Shown here piece after piece: positions 44,901 to 58,100 of a stretch of DNA of 64,000 nt (position 1 is the first letter of the stretch; each line of letters opens with the position of its first letter). This stretch comes from Dallia pectoralis. Its lineage: Eukaryota > Chordata > Actinopteri > Esociformes > Umbridae. The stretch spans positions 19,017,630-19,081,629 of the forward strand of contig CM055743.1 in assembly GCA_029465975.1 (NCBI GenBank), given 5' to 3'. The notes beneath the pieces are model-generated. The model was not told where the DNA came from. It ran no database searches and worked only from the letters and a program-made list of their open reading frames with translations. Position numbers and translations under genes: made by a program.

Positions 44901-47900
44901 TGGCTTCTCTCTCCTCTCCTTAATTATTTCCTCTCCACTCCTGTATAGCTGCTAGGCAGAGAAACAAGGTAGCGGACAAAGTCCAACGTACGAAAAATGA
45001 ATGTGAATCCAGTGTGACTGCCGATGCACAAGCAGACGCCTGCCTCTCATTGGCCAGTATCTTTGGCATTTTTCAGAGCAACACGGAGCAGCCTAAAGAC
45101 GGTGGATTGTGGGAGTGGGGGATGTGAGGACTCAGAGGTATTGGCAGACGGAATGATTGGCGCAGCTGGCCGCCGACTACGGGGGCGGATAGGAGGCGGG
45201 GTGGCGTAGTGGTCGCACAAACACAGGGGGGGCGCTGTTGCTGTCCTTTCTCTTTTCCAGACCGTCGACTGAGACAAATCAAATCATGACAACAGGTCTG
45301 GAGACAAACAAAGGCCAGATAGGCAGGATCTTCTGCTGGGTGCATCTGAATGATTCAGTCCAAATTGACTGACTGAATGTATTTTATATAAGCGCTGTTG
45401 TTTATCTGCCGAGCCCTGTGATCTATGCAGTGGACATCAAGCTAATAGTTTGCCCAGTTAAACATCTGTTGCTTTGTCCATCCCTGCCACCACAACAGTA
45501 GCCCTGCTAACATGGGCAAACCATCTCCTATTACCTGGGGGTTTATAGGGGGGAGGGGGTTGATTTTCCCCTTAATAATATCTCAGTGATCAAAAACACA
45601 TGGACGGAGCTGGAGCTGCAGAAGTCGTTACCAGGGCAACTAGAGGATGGACTGCCATAGAGCCACAATCTAAAGGAGAACATAACACACTGCCTTCCTC
45701 TTTGCATATTGATAGAACCAGTAGCTCATAAAAGAACTCTATGTCCTACTAAATGCCATTTATTACTGAATTAATCAACTTAAACAAATGCATAAATTAA
45801 ATCATGCCCTGGTACACGGTGGAAAATGACCTTTATTATGGGATGAAACTATAAGTGATAGTCTTTTCTTAAGTAATGCCTGTGGATATATCACTATAGA
45901 TCCACTCTGTTTATATGTAATAATGTAAAACACATTAGTCTGTTTTAAAACATGCATTTATCTATTCAAATGCAAATTATAAGAATGACACAACCTTTCT
46001 TGTTATTACTATAATGCACATGCGGTCATGCCATTTAATACTAGAATACATTAAATCTATTATATCGGAAAAAATCTTTAAAATTGAACAATTATTACAC
46101 CGTGTTGCTGTTATTTATCCGGTAATTAATTTAATGAGGATAATATATATATATATATATATATTCAAAGGCACCAGACAAAAGGAACCGGGCTGCCAGC
46201 GCGTCTGAATATATATTACATTTAATTTTTCACATCAACACCTAACGAATATCACCGAATATCACCGAATATAACCGAATATAAGCAGAGTAAAAGCGGA
46301 ACACTCACCATGTCGGGGTTCAGACGCGCTAAAATGGCGAAGGTGGAGAGTCGGTCGCACACGCACTTGGTTCTGGATGCGTCCTGGATGGGGACTCTCC
46401 TGCAGCTGCGCGCAGACCAGGAGCCCAGCAGAGAAGATCTGCACAGGGGGGACAAGGAGAGGGACAGGGGGTTATGTGGGGGAACAGATCTAATGTGAGG
46501 GAACAGATCTGATGTGAGGGAACAGATCTGATGTGAGGGAACAGATCTCATGTGGGGGAACAGATCTCATGTGGGGGAACAGATCTCATGTGGGGAACAG
46601 ATCTGATGTGAGGGAACAGATCTGATGTGGGGGAACAGATCTGATGCGAGGGAACAGATCTGATGTGGGGGAACAGATCTGATGTGGGGGAACAGATCTG
46701 ATGTGGGGAACAGTGGGGAACAGATCTGATGAGGGGGAACAGATCTGATGTGAGGGAACAGATCTCATGTGGGGGAACAGATCTGATGTGGGGAAAAGAT
46801 CTGATGTGGGGGAACAGATCTGATGTGAGGGAACAGATCTCATGTGGGGGAACAGATCTGATGTGGGGGAACAGATCTGATGTGAGGGAACAGATCTCAT
46901 GTGGGGGAACAGATCTGATGTGGGGGAACAGATCTGATGTGGGGGAACAGATCTGATGTGAGGGAACAGATCTGATGTGAGGGAACAGATCGGATGTGGG
47001 GGAACAGATCTGATGTGAGGGAACAGATCGGATGTGGGGGAACAGATCTGATGTGGGGGAACAGATCTCATGTGGGGGAACAGATCTGATGTGACGGAAC
47101 AGATCTGATGTGGGGGAACAGATCTGATGTGGGGGAACAGATCTGATGTGGGGAACAGATCTGATGTGGGGAACAGATCTGATGTGGGGAACAGATCTGA
47201 TGTGAGGGAACAGATCTCATGTGAGGGAACAGATCTGATGTGGGGGAACAGATCTGATGTGAGGGAACAAATCTCATGTGGGGGAACAGATCTCATGTGG
47301 GGGAACAGATCTGATGTGAGGGAACAGATCTGATGTGAGGGAACAGATCTGATGTGAGGGAACAGATCTGATGTGGGGCAACAGATCTGATGTGGGGGAA
47401 CAGATCTGATGTGGGGAAAAGATCTGATGTGGGGGAACAGATCTGATGTGAGGGAACAAATCTCATGTGGGGGAACAGATCTGATGTGAGGGAACAGATC
47501 TGATGTGAGGGAACAGATCTGATGTGAGGGAACAGATCTGATGTGAGTGAACAGATCTCACAGAAATACATCATCTCAAAAAAAAAAGCACATGAAACGC
47601 AGCTTGCCAGACCTATTCACAGTAACAAGTCATCCAGGTGGACATTGCTTTACCTGACTGAAGGTGTCTACACATCTAAGCAGTTTTTATATTGTAACAA
47701 TATACGAATAAAATGTGCTGTTTTCAGAAGACAAGCTGTTTCTGAGCAGCTCAATAAGAGTCAATAGGCTGCATTCAATTTGTACGTTTAAAGCCTGAAC
47801 TGTTGATGGTCGTTCTATGAGCTAATCAGTAATGCCAATACAACACACATATATGAATGTAATCTGTGTCATGTAAAACATTTTGTCAGTCTTTCCCAAA

Positions 47901-49153
47901 CTGGCCGTGGACATGAGATGGGATACAAATGCTCAAACCAAGCTTATGGTCCATACACTGAACAATTGGGATTGTAGAAGATGCATTTCGTCTCACACTT
48001 TTTCATATCTAGGACAAAAATATCTGAACTAAGACAGGGTTTCGTTAAATGTGATGTGAGCCATGCGAATTGTGCTAAACTGTTCTTGAACATGGCCACT
48101 TTGATGTTTACGCAATCATCTAACCAGTTTTGAAGATACATTTCTTGGTTCTATTGGCCAGAAAAGGTGGACTTTTATTGTTTATTTTTTATGTGTGTTG
48201 GAGTTTTGGATGCAGACAAATGCCTTCTTCTTAAGACAGAGAGACAAATGTGTCAATGATGAGTGCTAGAAATAATTGTAATCTTCTGTAACCTCAGCCA
48301 GCCACAGTTCATTCACAAGGCAGAACTATTGAACAGTATATAGTTCGGCTTTAGCGATGCAACACGACCCCAGTTTTGACACATGGGGTAAAGTGAGCTG
48401 GCTGAACCGGGCGGACACAGACGCTGTCGCCTCGAAGTGTTTCACATGATGAACTGTGGCCCTGGGCACCAATTACCTACTAGTGAGCCTGCCAGAGCGT
48501 AGGGTTGTGGATCTGTGAACGCCATCAGCTGCCAGCCCTCCTGCTCTGACATGAGCCCACACAGTGTCACCATGAAGCAGCAATGAGGGACGGGGGGGAA
48601 TGTCATCCGGGAATGTCATCCGGGAGAGAGGACGATTGGCTGCCAGATTGGTTTAAAGCTAACTTGGGGGTCAGAGGTTGTAGGGCGGACTCAAAGTTGG
48701 ACATTGACCCTTGAGAAAAGCTTCTGTGAATGTTTGACTTTGGCTATTGGATGTGACTGGTTTGCTCGAGTCGTACGCGTATGTTATGGCAATCTACGGT
48801 GGCCTTTATTCGATTTTTCCTCACTAAAACACGCGGTGTTTCACAGTGTAACCCGTCGTCCATTTCCTTCATTCCTTCCTCCATCGAGGCATTAGCCGCG
48901 TACAAAATGAATGAAATTTCGCTGGAGGCACAAACCCCGAACCCCCTCCCTAAAGTGTACGAGTGAATCCTATTCGTGCGCCCTCTTCCATTCCTTCTCC
49001 TTGGTTCCTTTCGACTTTCCTCAGGTGGATCAGAACGTAGACGCGTTAGAGGATGAATACATTGTGGTGCTTATCTGTGCTCCACAATATTGTACAAATC
49101 TAAATGCAAATGACCCCCAAAATGTCTTTCTATATCATTTGTAGAGCACTGCG

Positions 49154-49188
<35 letters not shown>

Positions 49189-52100
49189 TGAATCCTTTCC
49201 AGCATGCACTGTGTTCCCTAAGATGTGCTTCTGGGAGGTATTCATGATGTGACTTCAGTAAAGGGCTGTCAGCTGCGTATCTGACTGATGACCTTTCATT
49301 GCGTCCCTTTCTAGTAAGTCTGTGTGATATGGATTGATCCAGATGTTGATCCAAGGAGGACAGATGCTGTCATTGCTTCAAGACCGAGACTAGGCATTGT
49401 AATATGTGCGTGGACCAGAAGGCTCTCCGTAAACGTCTACAAAGTCTATTGCTCTGCTGTCTGGATGACTGACGACAAGATGAATCTGAACATGGATACG
49501 TTCCTGAATGGTGGAACGCAAACGGGATGGAAACGACAACACAGAGTCACCACTTACGTTTCACTCTGCTCCCAGGAAATGCACGTTTCATTGATGGTGT
49601 CCTGGAAAGACGAGAGAGATGACAGGCTTAGTATCATAGCAGAAGCGAAACGCGTAGGACGTGCAAACGATGCCCAGTCGGTGTTCTCCATCTCAGTGTG
49701 TGAGATGCAACAGCATGACGCTAACTACCCACATACTTCACCCGGGTAATGACGCAGGCATATTTAACGTAAATTAATTTTAACAGGTGCTATAGTTTCA
49801 AACGTCCACAAGATGGGTATTCAATAAGTGCTTACGTTTTGGATGTGGGGGAACTCGATCTCCACCGGGGAGGACAGGAGTCCTGGGGTTGGCTTGACAG
49901 TGACCGTGACCACCTTGGAGTTGAGGATGGTGCTGTTGCTGAGGAAAGAGACAACATTTGGTTGAACAAATGCAAAGGTTTCAAAAGGTGCTGAGGGAGC
50001 GTTTGTTATATTCTCTTAATTGGAAATTCTGGGCAGGAGACTTCAGGGGAATTCTTTAATAGGTTTTGCACTATTTCCGCACTGTTTGAATTCAACTAAA
50101 AACTGTATGCTTTCTCCAAGATGGCATTATGAAATTAGATTGTTTATTTGGACTATTATTCGTTTAGTGAGACTTACTTTTGGAAGGACAGGATGGAGCT
50201 GAGGTTTCTGTAGAGGACAATTCCGGTCACAAAAGCAGAGGTTCCTTCTGTAACAGACCAAACACAAATATTATTACTGATTCTGAAGATAAAAAAGGAA
50301 ATGGTGCATGTTTACAGGAACAGATTGGTTCTGTGGACTCTCTTTGCTTTATCAGTCAGAGGTTGCGAAGGCACATTGATGTATTGCGCTCTTACCAGAT
50401 GGTTTGATGGACAGAGCATCGCGGGAGACTGTGATCTTCTCCTCAGAGGTCCTGACCCAATCCGTCATACCTCGCCAACCCTTTACTGGAAATGTGAAGT
50501 CTGTGGTCATGGCCGTTGGACGTTTATGGATGCTCAAAACTGGAGGAGGTGGGACAGATCAGGTGGCCTGTTAAACACTGTTCCTCTAATAGATTTGGAG
50601 TTGAAATCAATCCAATTATCATTGAGCAAGTAAAGTTAAATGATTTCTGAATTTTGAACGAGCCAAGTCGATGACAGTATACACAATCTCTGACTTCACA
50701 CGTCATGTCCTCAGCTGCCTGAAGGAGTGTGACTTGGGAATCCTGTGCAAACCATCGCGTTCATAAGCGTCACATTCGCTTCAGCCCAGACAGCACGCCA
50801 AAATTAGGTGTGAGTTTGACTTTTTTCCTGTGCTTTTCCGAGAGCTTACGTAAAAGCCAATTTGCAGCTAGGATTTCTCCCACGTAGCCAATAACAGGCC
50901 GGGTGGCGTTAATCTTTGCGTCTATCTTTCGCCTCTAGCTAAACATATTTTGGACGCTTAGGTCTGACGCCCTCTGGGAGATGAAAAGCGAAAGAGCCAA
51001 TATGCCTCGGTGCTTAAGTGATGCTGCTGTCCTCTTGCTAATGCAGACATAACGCCTATCCAGTGGCATAATTAAGATGGATGCACTCTGGGGCTGGACA
51101 AAAGTAAAGTCAAATAATCTCAGCCGGCAAAGAAAAACAGGAGCTCACCTAGATTCTCTGTGACTTCATAGATGTCCTGGAAGTCCTTCATGTGTGTGCC
51201 GAGCATGTCCACGAAGTCTTCTACCAGCTGCAGGAACTCCTTGACATTTGTGCCCATCTAGTGAAGAAGGACAAACATGGAAGAGGGGAGAACATACGTG
51301 AATCAAGCGGAAAGTCATCAACGTACCGGGGACAGACAGATGGGGATTGGGATGACCAAACTGGAACCTGTGTACAACCACAAACGGTTGTCATCTGGTT
51401 GAAACAGCGGCATTGCGTATAACCCAGTAAAGGCCTTATACAACACCCCACATGGCATATCTCTCAAACTCCTCTTCTCATTCGTTCACAATCATAAGGA
51501 CCGTGACTAGTCCAAATCACAATTATTCACTGTGAAGCCCAGGAACCTCCATACTGTGAACAGGCAGCAGGTTGTTGATTCTGTCGTTCCTCCCGATTGG
51601 GAGGTCTCTGACGTCTTTCTGACGCAGAGCTGTGGCGATGTGGGCGAGAGGTGTGTGTACATTTGTGCGATACATATTGCATGTTGTGTGCTAGTGACGC
51701 TTCTTTACAGCGGCCGTAGTCTGTGGGTTGGAGAAGAGACGCGCAGTTTGTGAAGGTGGGCGTCGTGTTTCTCTCTCTGCCTGCCTGTCTTGTCCTCACG
51801 GCCCCTGAAGTTAACTCTCTACTAACTGACTCGGCTGAAAAATTAGTTTGACATGCAAAAGGATCTACCATGAATGTGAGGCAACTGGATTTTTATAATT
51901 ATAATTATTTATTCGTATTAACTTAAGCTAACAAGGAATGGTTGCTGAGAACACATTCTTTATTAGAATAACAGTTTGCATGAGACTGGAGGCTAAATTT
52001 AGCGTAGAAACTGGTAGCAGGTGTTCCATCTTTCACAAATTAAAATCAGCATCTTGCAGAATGTCATGACGAATACAAAAAGACGCAACTAAAGTCCCGC

Positions 52101-55100
52101 GGCGTCGTTACCTTTTAATTGGTATGTGGTTTTGAATGAACGGATATTTTTGTGATTTTAATTTTTCAAAGTATTCGTTTGTCATTACGGTCAATGAAAT
52201 CAGACGTTTAAAAAAATATTTATAATAAAATTGGAGCCATTTTAAGCTTGAATACCCAGTATGTTTGTATTTCCCAGGGACAGCTACATTCTCATTATAA
52301 GAGGATGATCGAATTAAAGATCGAATTAAAGAATAATTAGACATGGATTCTGTAAAGAAAGAAAACCCATAAAAGCCATATCAAGTCAGTGCCAAATATT
52401 CATAGTCACCACTATTAATAACAGTGTATGCAAAATAAAGTTAGTAGAGAGGTAGAGAGAAGTTATAATCAAGTGAATGCTAATCAAACTCTTACTACAG
52501 CAGTATCTGAGTCCACAGTATTATGTTTCAGAGCGTGAAACATGTTCCTAACATGAGTGTAGGATGATGTGAGGTCACTGAGGGTGTGAATTCACAAGAC
52601 ACTTTAGTTTCTCCCTACAATCTGAGCCCATTTAGTTTTCCATTCAATACCACAGTGTATTTTGGTGTTCGTTCTCTATAGTTTTGGACTGAATTACCGA
52701 TTTTGGGAGATAATGAGGTAATAACCACCTCTTTTCTCCTGGTTTACTCTCACATGAGTTGTTAACAACCTGGAGACAATATTACCACCGCTCTGTCCCT
52801 CAGTAACACAAACCGGATGACAAGAAAAGTCCCTTCCCTCAGTCCATCCCACACACACAATTACACAATTACACAATTACACAATTACACAATTACACAA
52901 TTACACAATTAAACAATTAAACAATTACACAATTACAGTCATACTCAGATGGGAACCTACCAGCTGTGCCTCCTCCCATTTGCTGTGATGTTCCTCCTTC
53001 AACAAGTTGCTGATTGTCTGTGCGTAGTTCTGTAAAAGATAAGACAGGCGTTATCGACGTGGCACAATTCCAGCGACGATACACATTCGTACTTTATGTT
53101 TGAACGCTTGATTCAGAAGCAGCCCGGGCGTTTCTCACTAACCTCCACATCAGCGTTGCTCAAGCTGTATCCGTCTCCTTTGTTGATCTCTGTGGTGTTT
53201 CGGAGGATGTCCATGATGGACAGCAAGTCTCCGCTGTACTTGGTCCCCTGGTCCGAGGTGTGTCTCAGTCTGGAGATGACCTCAGTAAGCCCATCAGCCA
53301 CCAGGCCCTTCTGTGTCTTAGCCACGCCTTCCTGGGCCTATGAAAAAGGATGGTCGAGGTCACGCACGAGAACTACGAAACCTTGATCTATGCACTCACA
53401 CGCTGGCTTGAGATTCTGAGGCACACGTTTCAAGTAGAGTTGGGAGATTTGTGGATTACATCTCCAGAAAACCGGGTTTCTGGCACCGGTCAACTTACCA
53501 ACAAGGAGATGTCCTGGTAGTTCTTGGAGACACACTTGATGTGGGTTGGATTCTCCCAGTACGCGAGTCCCACAGCCCCCAGAGTGCATCGCCGCAAGAT
53601 GAAGCCTGTGTATGAAAGAGTGCCGGAGGTCACCGTAAAGGTCACCGTAAAGGTCATCGTAAAGGTCATCGTAAAGGTCATGGTGCACAATAGAAGCATG
53701 CATTGAGTATAAGTGATGGGATGCATGTTAGTTAGCTAGTTCTCTGTACCAGTGGAGTCCGACGGGCAGGTCACAGCAGCCATGTCTCCTGCAGCGGTTC
53801 TCTTCCACACAACGTCTCCATTGGACTCCTCCTGGCAGATCTCGTGGGGTTCTGAAGAGACGCAGGAAGGAAGATTGGTTACACCTTTCATTTCTTGCAT
53901 TGAATCGAAGCTCTTTTGAGGGTGTTCTTATTTTTTTACTACTTGCTTTGTGTTGAACTACTTTTATGCGTCTCACTTATCGGCCATATTTGTTTTATGA
54001 CTCTGACCTGGGCATCGTTTCTCGTTGCAGCGTCTCAGATCTCCTCTCTCCCCGGGACAAGGTTCCCCACCGAAGTAAGGTCCTTCGCACGTCCTCTGTC
54101 TCTGTTGGTTCCCTCCACCGCACGTCTTGGTACAGCTTCCCCATGAGCTCCATGACAACCAGCGCCCGTCAACTACGGAGAAACAAAAACGCGGACGGTT
54201 CGTGAGCATCGACCACGCCACCCGACACGTTCCCATCAACCAACGACTCTTGCGAAAGGGGCCTGGCGGTTTGGCGGCATTCGTTACCAACCTGGGCAAT
54301 CTTTCAAGAAGCACTTGATGGTCTCGAGCCAATCGCCGCGGCACTCCGAGCCGCCGTAGGAAGGTCCGTTACATTCGCGCGTCCGCTGCTTGGTACCGTT
54401 GGAGCACGTGGCGGAGCAAGCGGACCAACCGGACCATTCATTCCAGGCACCGTCCACTAGAGGGCACCAGAGAGGGAGGTGGAGCATTAGACACCATAAA
54501 GCCAGGGGCTGCTCGTGTAATCATCAGGCCAGAGTTTACATTAACATTGTACGGTATTCAGACTGAGCAGCAGGACGTCATGTTGTCCTTTAAGCACAAT
54601 TGAAGGAGTCTTGACTAGATATATGCTGCAATGTGTCAATGTCAATATAGTTCACTGCTTTCGCCAGTGGCTGTCCAACGACGTCCCAGGGAAGGGTACT
54701 AGTATGTCAATAGGCTGTCATTTGGGCCTGAGTCAATGTTTTCCCAACAGGGAGCCTAATTAGGAGTCACTGGAGGAGATCGGACCCATCGCTCCCAGAG
54801 TTACAGCCCCTCTGGGCACACGGATGTGCAGGAACCTTTTTGCTCACTGCCAAGTCCAGTCCAATGGGAACTGGATGGGGGACTTCATTCAGTGAAACGC
54901 TTTACTTAGAAAGCAGCTCTGAGCTCCACCTAATTGTCTATTCTTGGAGGGGCAACTGGGGAAATGTGAGGGAAATTACGTTACGTTTTTAAATTTCCAT
55001 TCAAAAGCTCCAAACACTCTTACAGAATGATAATTAGCAACTTATTGCAAACAATATTCTAAGAAGCCAAATAGACTGTTTAAATGTAAACGGTCCCTAG

Positions 55101-58100
55101 AACTAAAATTCAAATGAAATTCAATTTTCAAATTGAACACTGTTGTTGGTGCACGGGGCCATCCGGTGGCCACAGAACGACACTACAGGCGTATTAAACT
55201 AACCAACCTGATTGTATTGAAGAGTCACTGATATGCAAAGCAAATAACACACACTGAGGACTGAGTGGATGGAATATTCATTATAACAGGTGAGAGAGAC
55301 GAGGACTATTCCACTTCACTGTCAGTGGGCGGAGGTGTTTGTATCATCAGAGAAACCCGGAGCTTTAGACATCTGTGTGGAGCGGTGAGATTGACCATGA
55401 AGAGCGTCTGACTCACTGCCTGAGCTACCCGTGACTAATGCCTGAAGGCTTTGTTCTGCAAAATACAGTACGTCACACGTGACCCAAACCAGCCCTTTAC
55501 ATCGATGATAACAGCCATCACCGAAGCGATTCCATGTGATTCAGACCGGGTGCAATGTAAACCCCAGGGGGGCCTGGGAGGAAGAAAGCACCCTCGCATG
55601 TCGATGAAGCGTAGTCAGTGAGGAACATATATGAGAACGTAATGTAAACGAGAGTCATAGAGAGTCATATAGAGTCATAGAGTCATATAGAGTCATATAG
55701 AGTCATATAGAGTCATAGAGAGTCATAGAGAGTCATAGAGAGTCATAGAGAGTCATATAGAGTCTTAAAGAGTCATAGAGAGTCATAGAGAGTTATGTCA
55801 TAGAGAGTCATAGAGAGTCATAGAGAGTCATAGAGAGTCACATAGAGTCATATAGAGTCATATAGAGTCTTAGAGAGTCATAGAGAGTCATAGAGAGTTA
55901 TAGAGAGTTATAGAGAGTCATAGAGAGTCATAGAGAGTCATATAGAGTCATATAGAGTCATATAGAGTCATATAGAGTTATAGAGAGTCATATAGAGTCA
56001 TAGAGAGTTATAAGGCACACCTGGGCAGACTGCGATGTTGCAGAACTTGGTCTGTTTGAGGGGTCCATCGCAGGGTTCTCCTCCATTCTGGGGCATCTTG
56101 CATGTGCGCGTGCGGTCACGGTAACCACGGCCGCATGTGGACGAGCACAGACTCCATGGCGACCACTCGTCCCAAGCTCCATCAACTAAAAGCAGAAGGA
56201 AAAAGTCAGACACAATTTATTCAGAGTAAAGGTGTATTTTTCCACAAGATGAATAATGAGTCCTTCGCAGTGACTCAGTCATATTATAATCAGTATTCAG
56301 GAAGGACAGGACAGATCCGTTAGATATCCACCAGGTGGCACTGTTATCTTCATCACAGTTGCCAACCCGGTCCAGAGGTGAACGTATTCAATCAAACGGC
56401 ACTCACCGGGGCAGACCATTGTGTTGTTACAGGGTCGGTTCTCTCGGAGGGGACCGGTGCATTGTGTGCTGTAGGACGAGGTGACACATAACCGGGTACG
56501 GGCCTGCCAGCCCTCACCGCAGCTTACGGAGCAAACACTCCAGGGAGACCACTCATCAGCGGGTGCAGCGGAGTTTACTGCGAAGGTCAGGGGTCAAAGG
56601 GTAAGCGCTAGAGCTCTGGAGGCCGACGCCGTTTCATTGGTGGCTCAAAACTACCTCAAATGATCAAGCGTTATCTTAAACTTGACAATATTAAACCACT
56701 TGTCACATCTTTACAAACGCCCTAACAATTCCCAAAACTAGATTGAATGTATTTTATGGCCAGAACATCTCACCTGTTTGAGTGGACTCCACTCCGGTGC
56801 TAGGAACGTCAGTGCTCTCCCGCTTCAGGCCAACAATAGACGCCAGGGCTTGGCTACGGGCACGCACTTGACCTGTAGTGGTTAGGATGGCACCAGTTTA
56901 GTAAACTGCGGCATCTTCTGAACAGTTCAGAGCATAAGTCGCACATTGAGTGATTATAGACTGACCACTTGTTTGACAGGTGGACTCACCAATACAGTGC
57001 TGAGGGTTGCAGGCCCGCCCCTCTTCGACCACGCCCTCACACACACTCTCCTCCAGTTGACAGGCCCGGTTGCGCACCTGAACTCCGCCTCCACATTCCA
57101 GGCTGCACTCTGACCACCGGCTCCACCCACTCCAGCCCTCTGCAGCAGATAAGAGAAACATGAGACGTGACCACGAGTCCGGTGACCATTAATCTGGAGA
57201 CTGAAAACCGTAACCATATAGTCGGATTTATTCTAACGAGCCCTACCCGGTACCGATCAGTAAAAAAATATAAATGGATCACTCAGAGTACCTCAAGGAT
57301 CTGAATTTATAAAACAAAAACGGGTAATTACTGCACGTAATATGGAGATGCTGAGATGAAATGTACAAGGGCAGCTCTTCGTGAAAAGCCCTACCAGATC
57401 AAATGTGTTATTTAAAATGAATGTTTGCTCTCAGTGCCATGGACAAATGTGTTTGTAATGCTGGCGCGTTACCATGGTAACCAGAAGAGCTCATCCAGTG
57501 CCCACTAATACTGTGCATGGTCCTCGCATCCCTCAATTAACTACGCCGAGCGCTTTGCTTAACCGCACACATCCTGCCCGTTCTGCAGAACCAGCGAACA
57601 CGTCCGCTGTCCGTGAAATCGAAATGGTGAACGGATACTGTGCACCGGTACTGATCCAACCACTTAGATTTAATGGACCGCACAGTTACATCCTAACAAA
57701 CCGAATTCACGCCGAATAACTCCCAGGTAGCAAAGTGCACACCTTCATTAGAACTCAAAGTTCCAGAATGCTCTAAAGTCTAGACAGTTTCCCGAACGCG
57801 CCGTCTCAGCCACATGGCGCGTAGGTTTAATGAGTTGGAAGGCTGTGCTTTCCAGGTAAGACGGCCCGGTCAACAGAAGCCGGGTCTGGCCTTGCCTCCG
57901 GCGGATGTGATAACAAAACAAGACACAGGGAGAGACGGCTTTAACTCTACTCACTCATGATTTCTGCGTCGCGACCCGTGTCGCGTCCGATATCTCTTGG
58001 TGTTGGGATGCACTTCTCCTGGTAGACTCCTCCACGGTAGCAGCCACCGGGCTTCCTGACCGGGGTCTCCCAGCACTGGCAGGGGGTGTTCATGATTCCG

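Larger units (their letters stand above)
49836..53851 (-). other. adgrb2: adgrb2 HormR and GAIN-domain exons
   Basis: Exons 53750-53851 (EPHEICQEES, VVWKRTAAGD) and 53499-53605 (ILRRCTLGAVGLAYWENP) make the HormR domain. Exons 53143-53337, 52961-53029, 51149-51257, 50396-50539, 50178-50247 and 49836-49938 make the GAIN domain. Markers are YSGDLLSIMDILRN, SNLLKEEHHSKWEEAQL, KEFLQLVEDFVDMLG and KVVTVTVKPTPG. All splice borders are GT-AG. Confidence 0.9.

Noticed and set aside
46586..47296. 236-codon minus-strand open frame rich in SDLFPHIRSVP
   Set aside because: Pure translation of the 19-bp repeat (57 bp per three units); no start context, no splice logic, lies in an adgrb2 intron.
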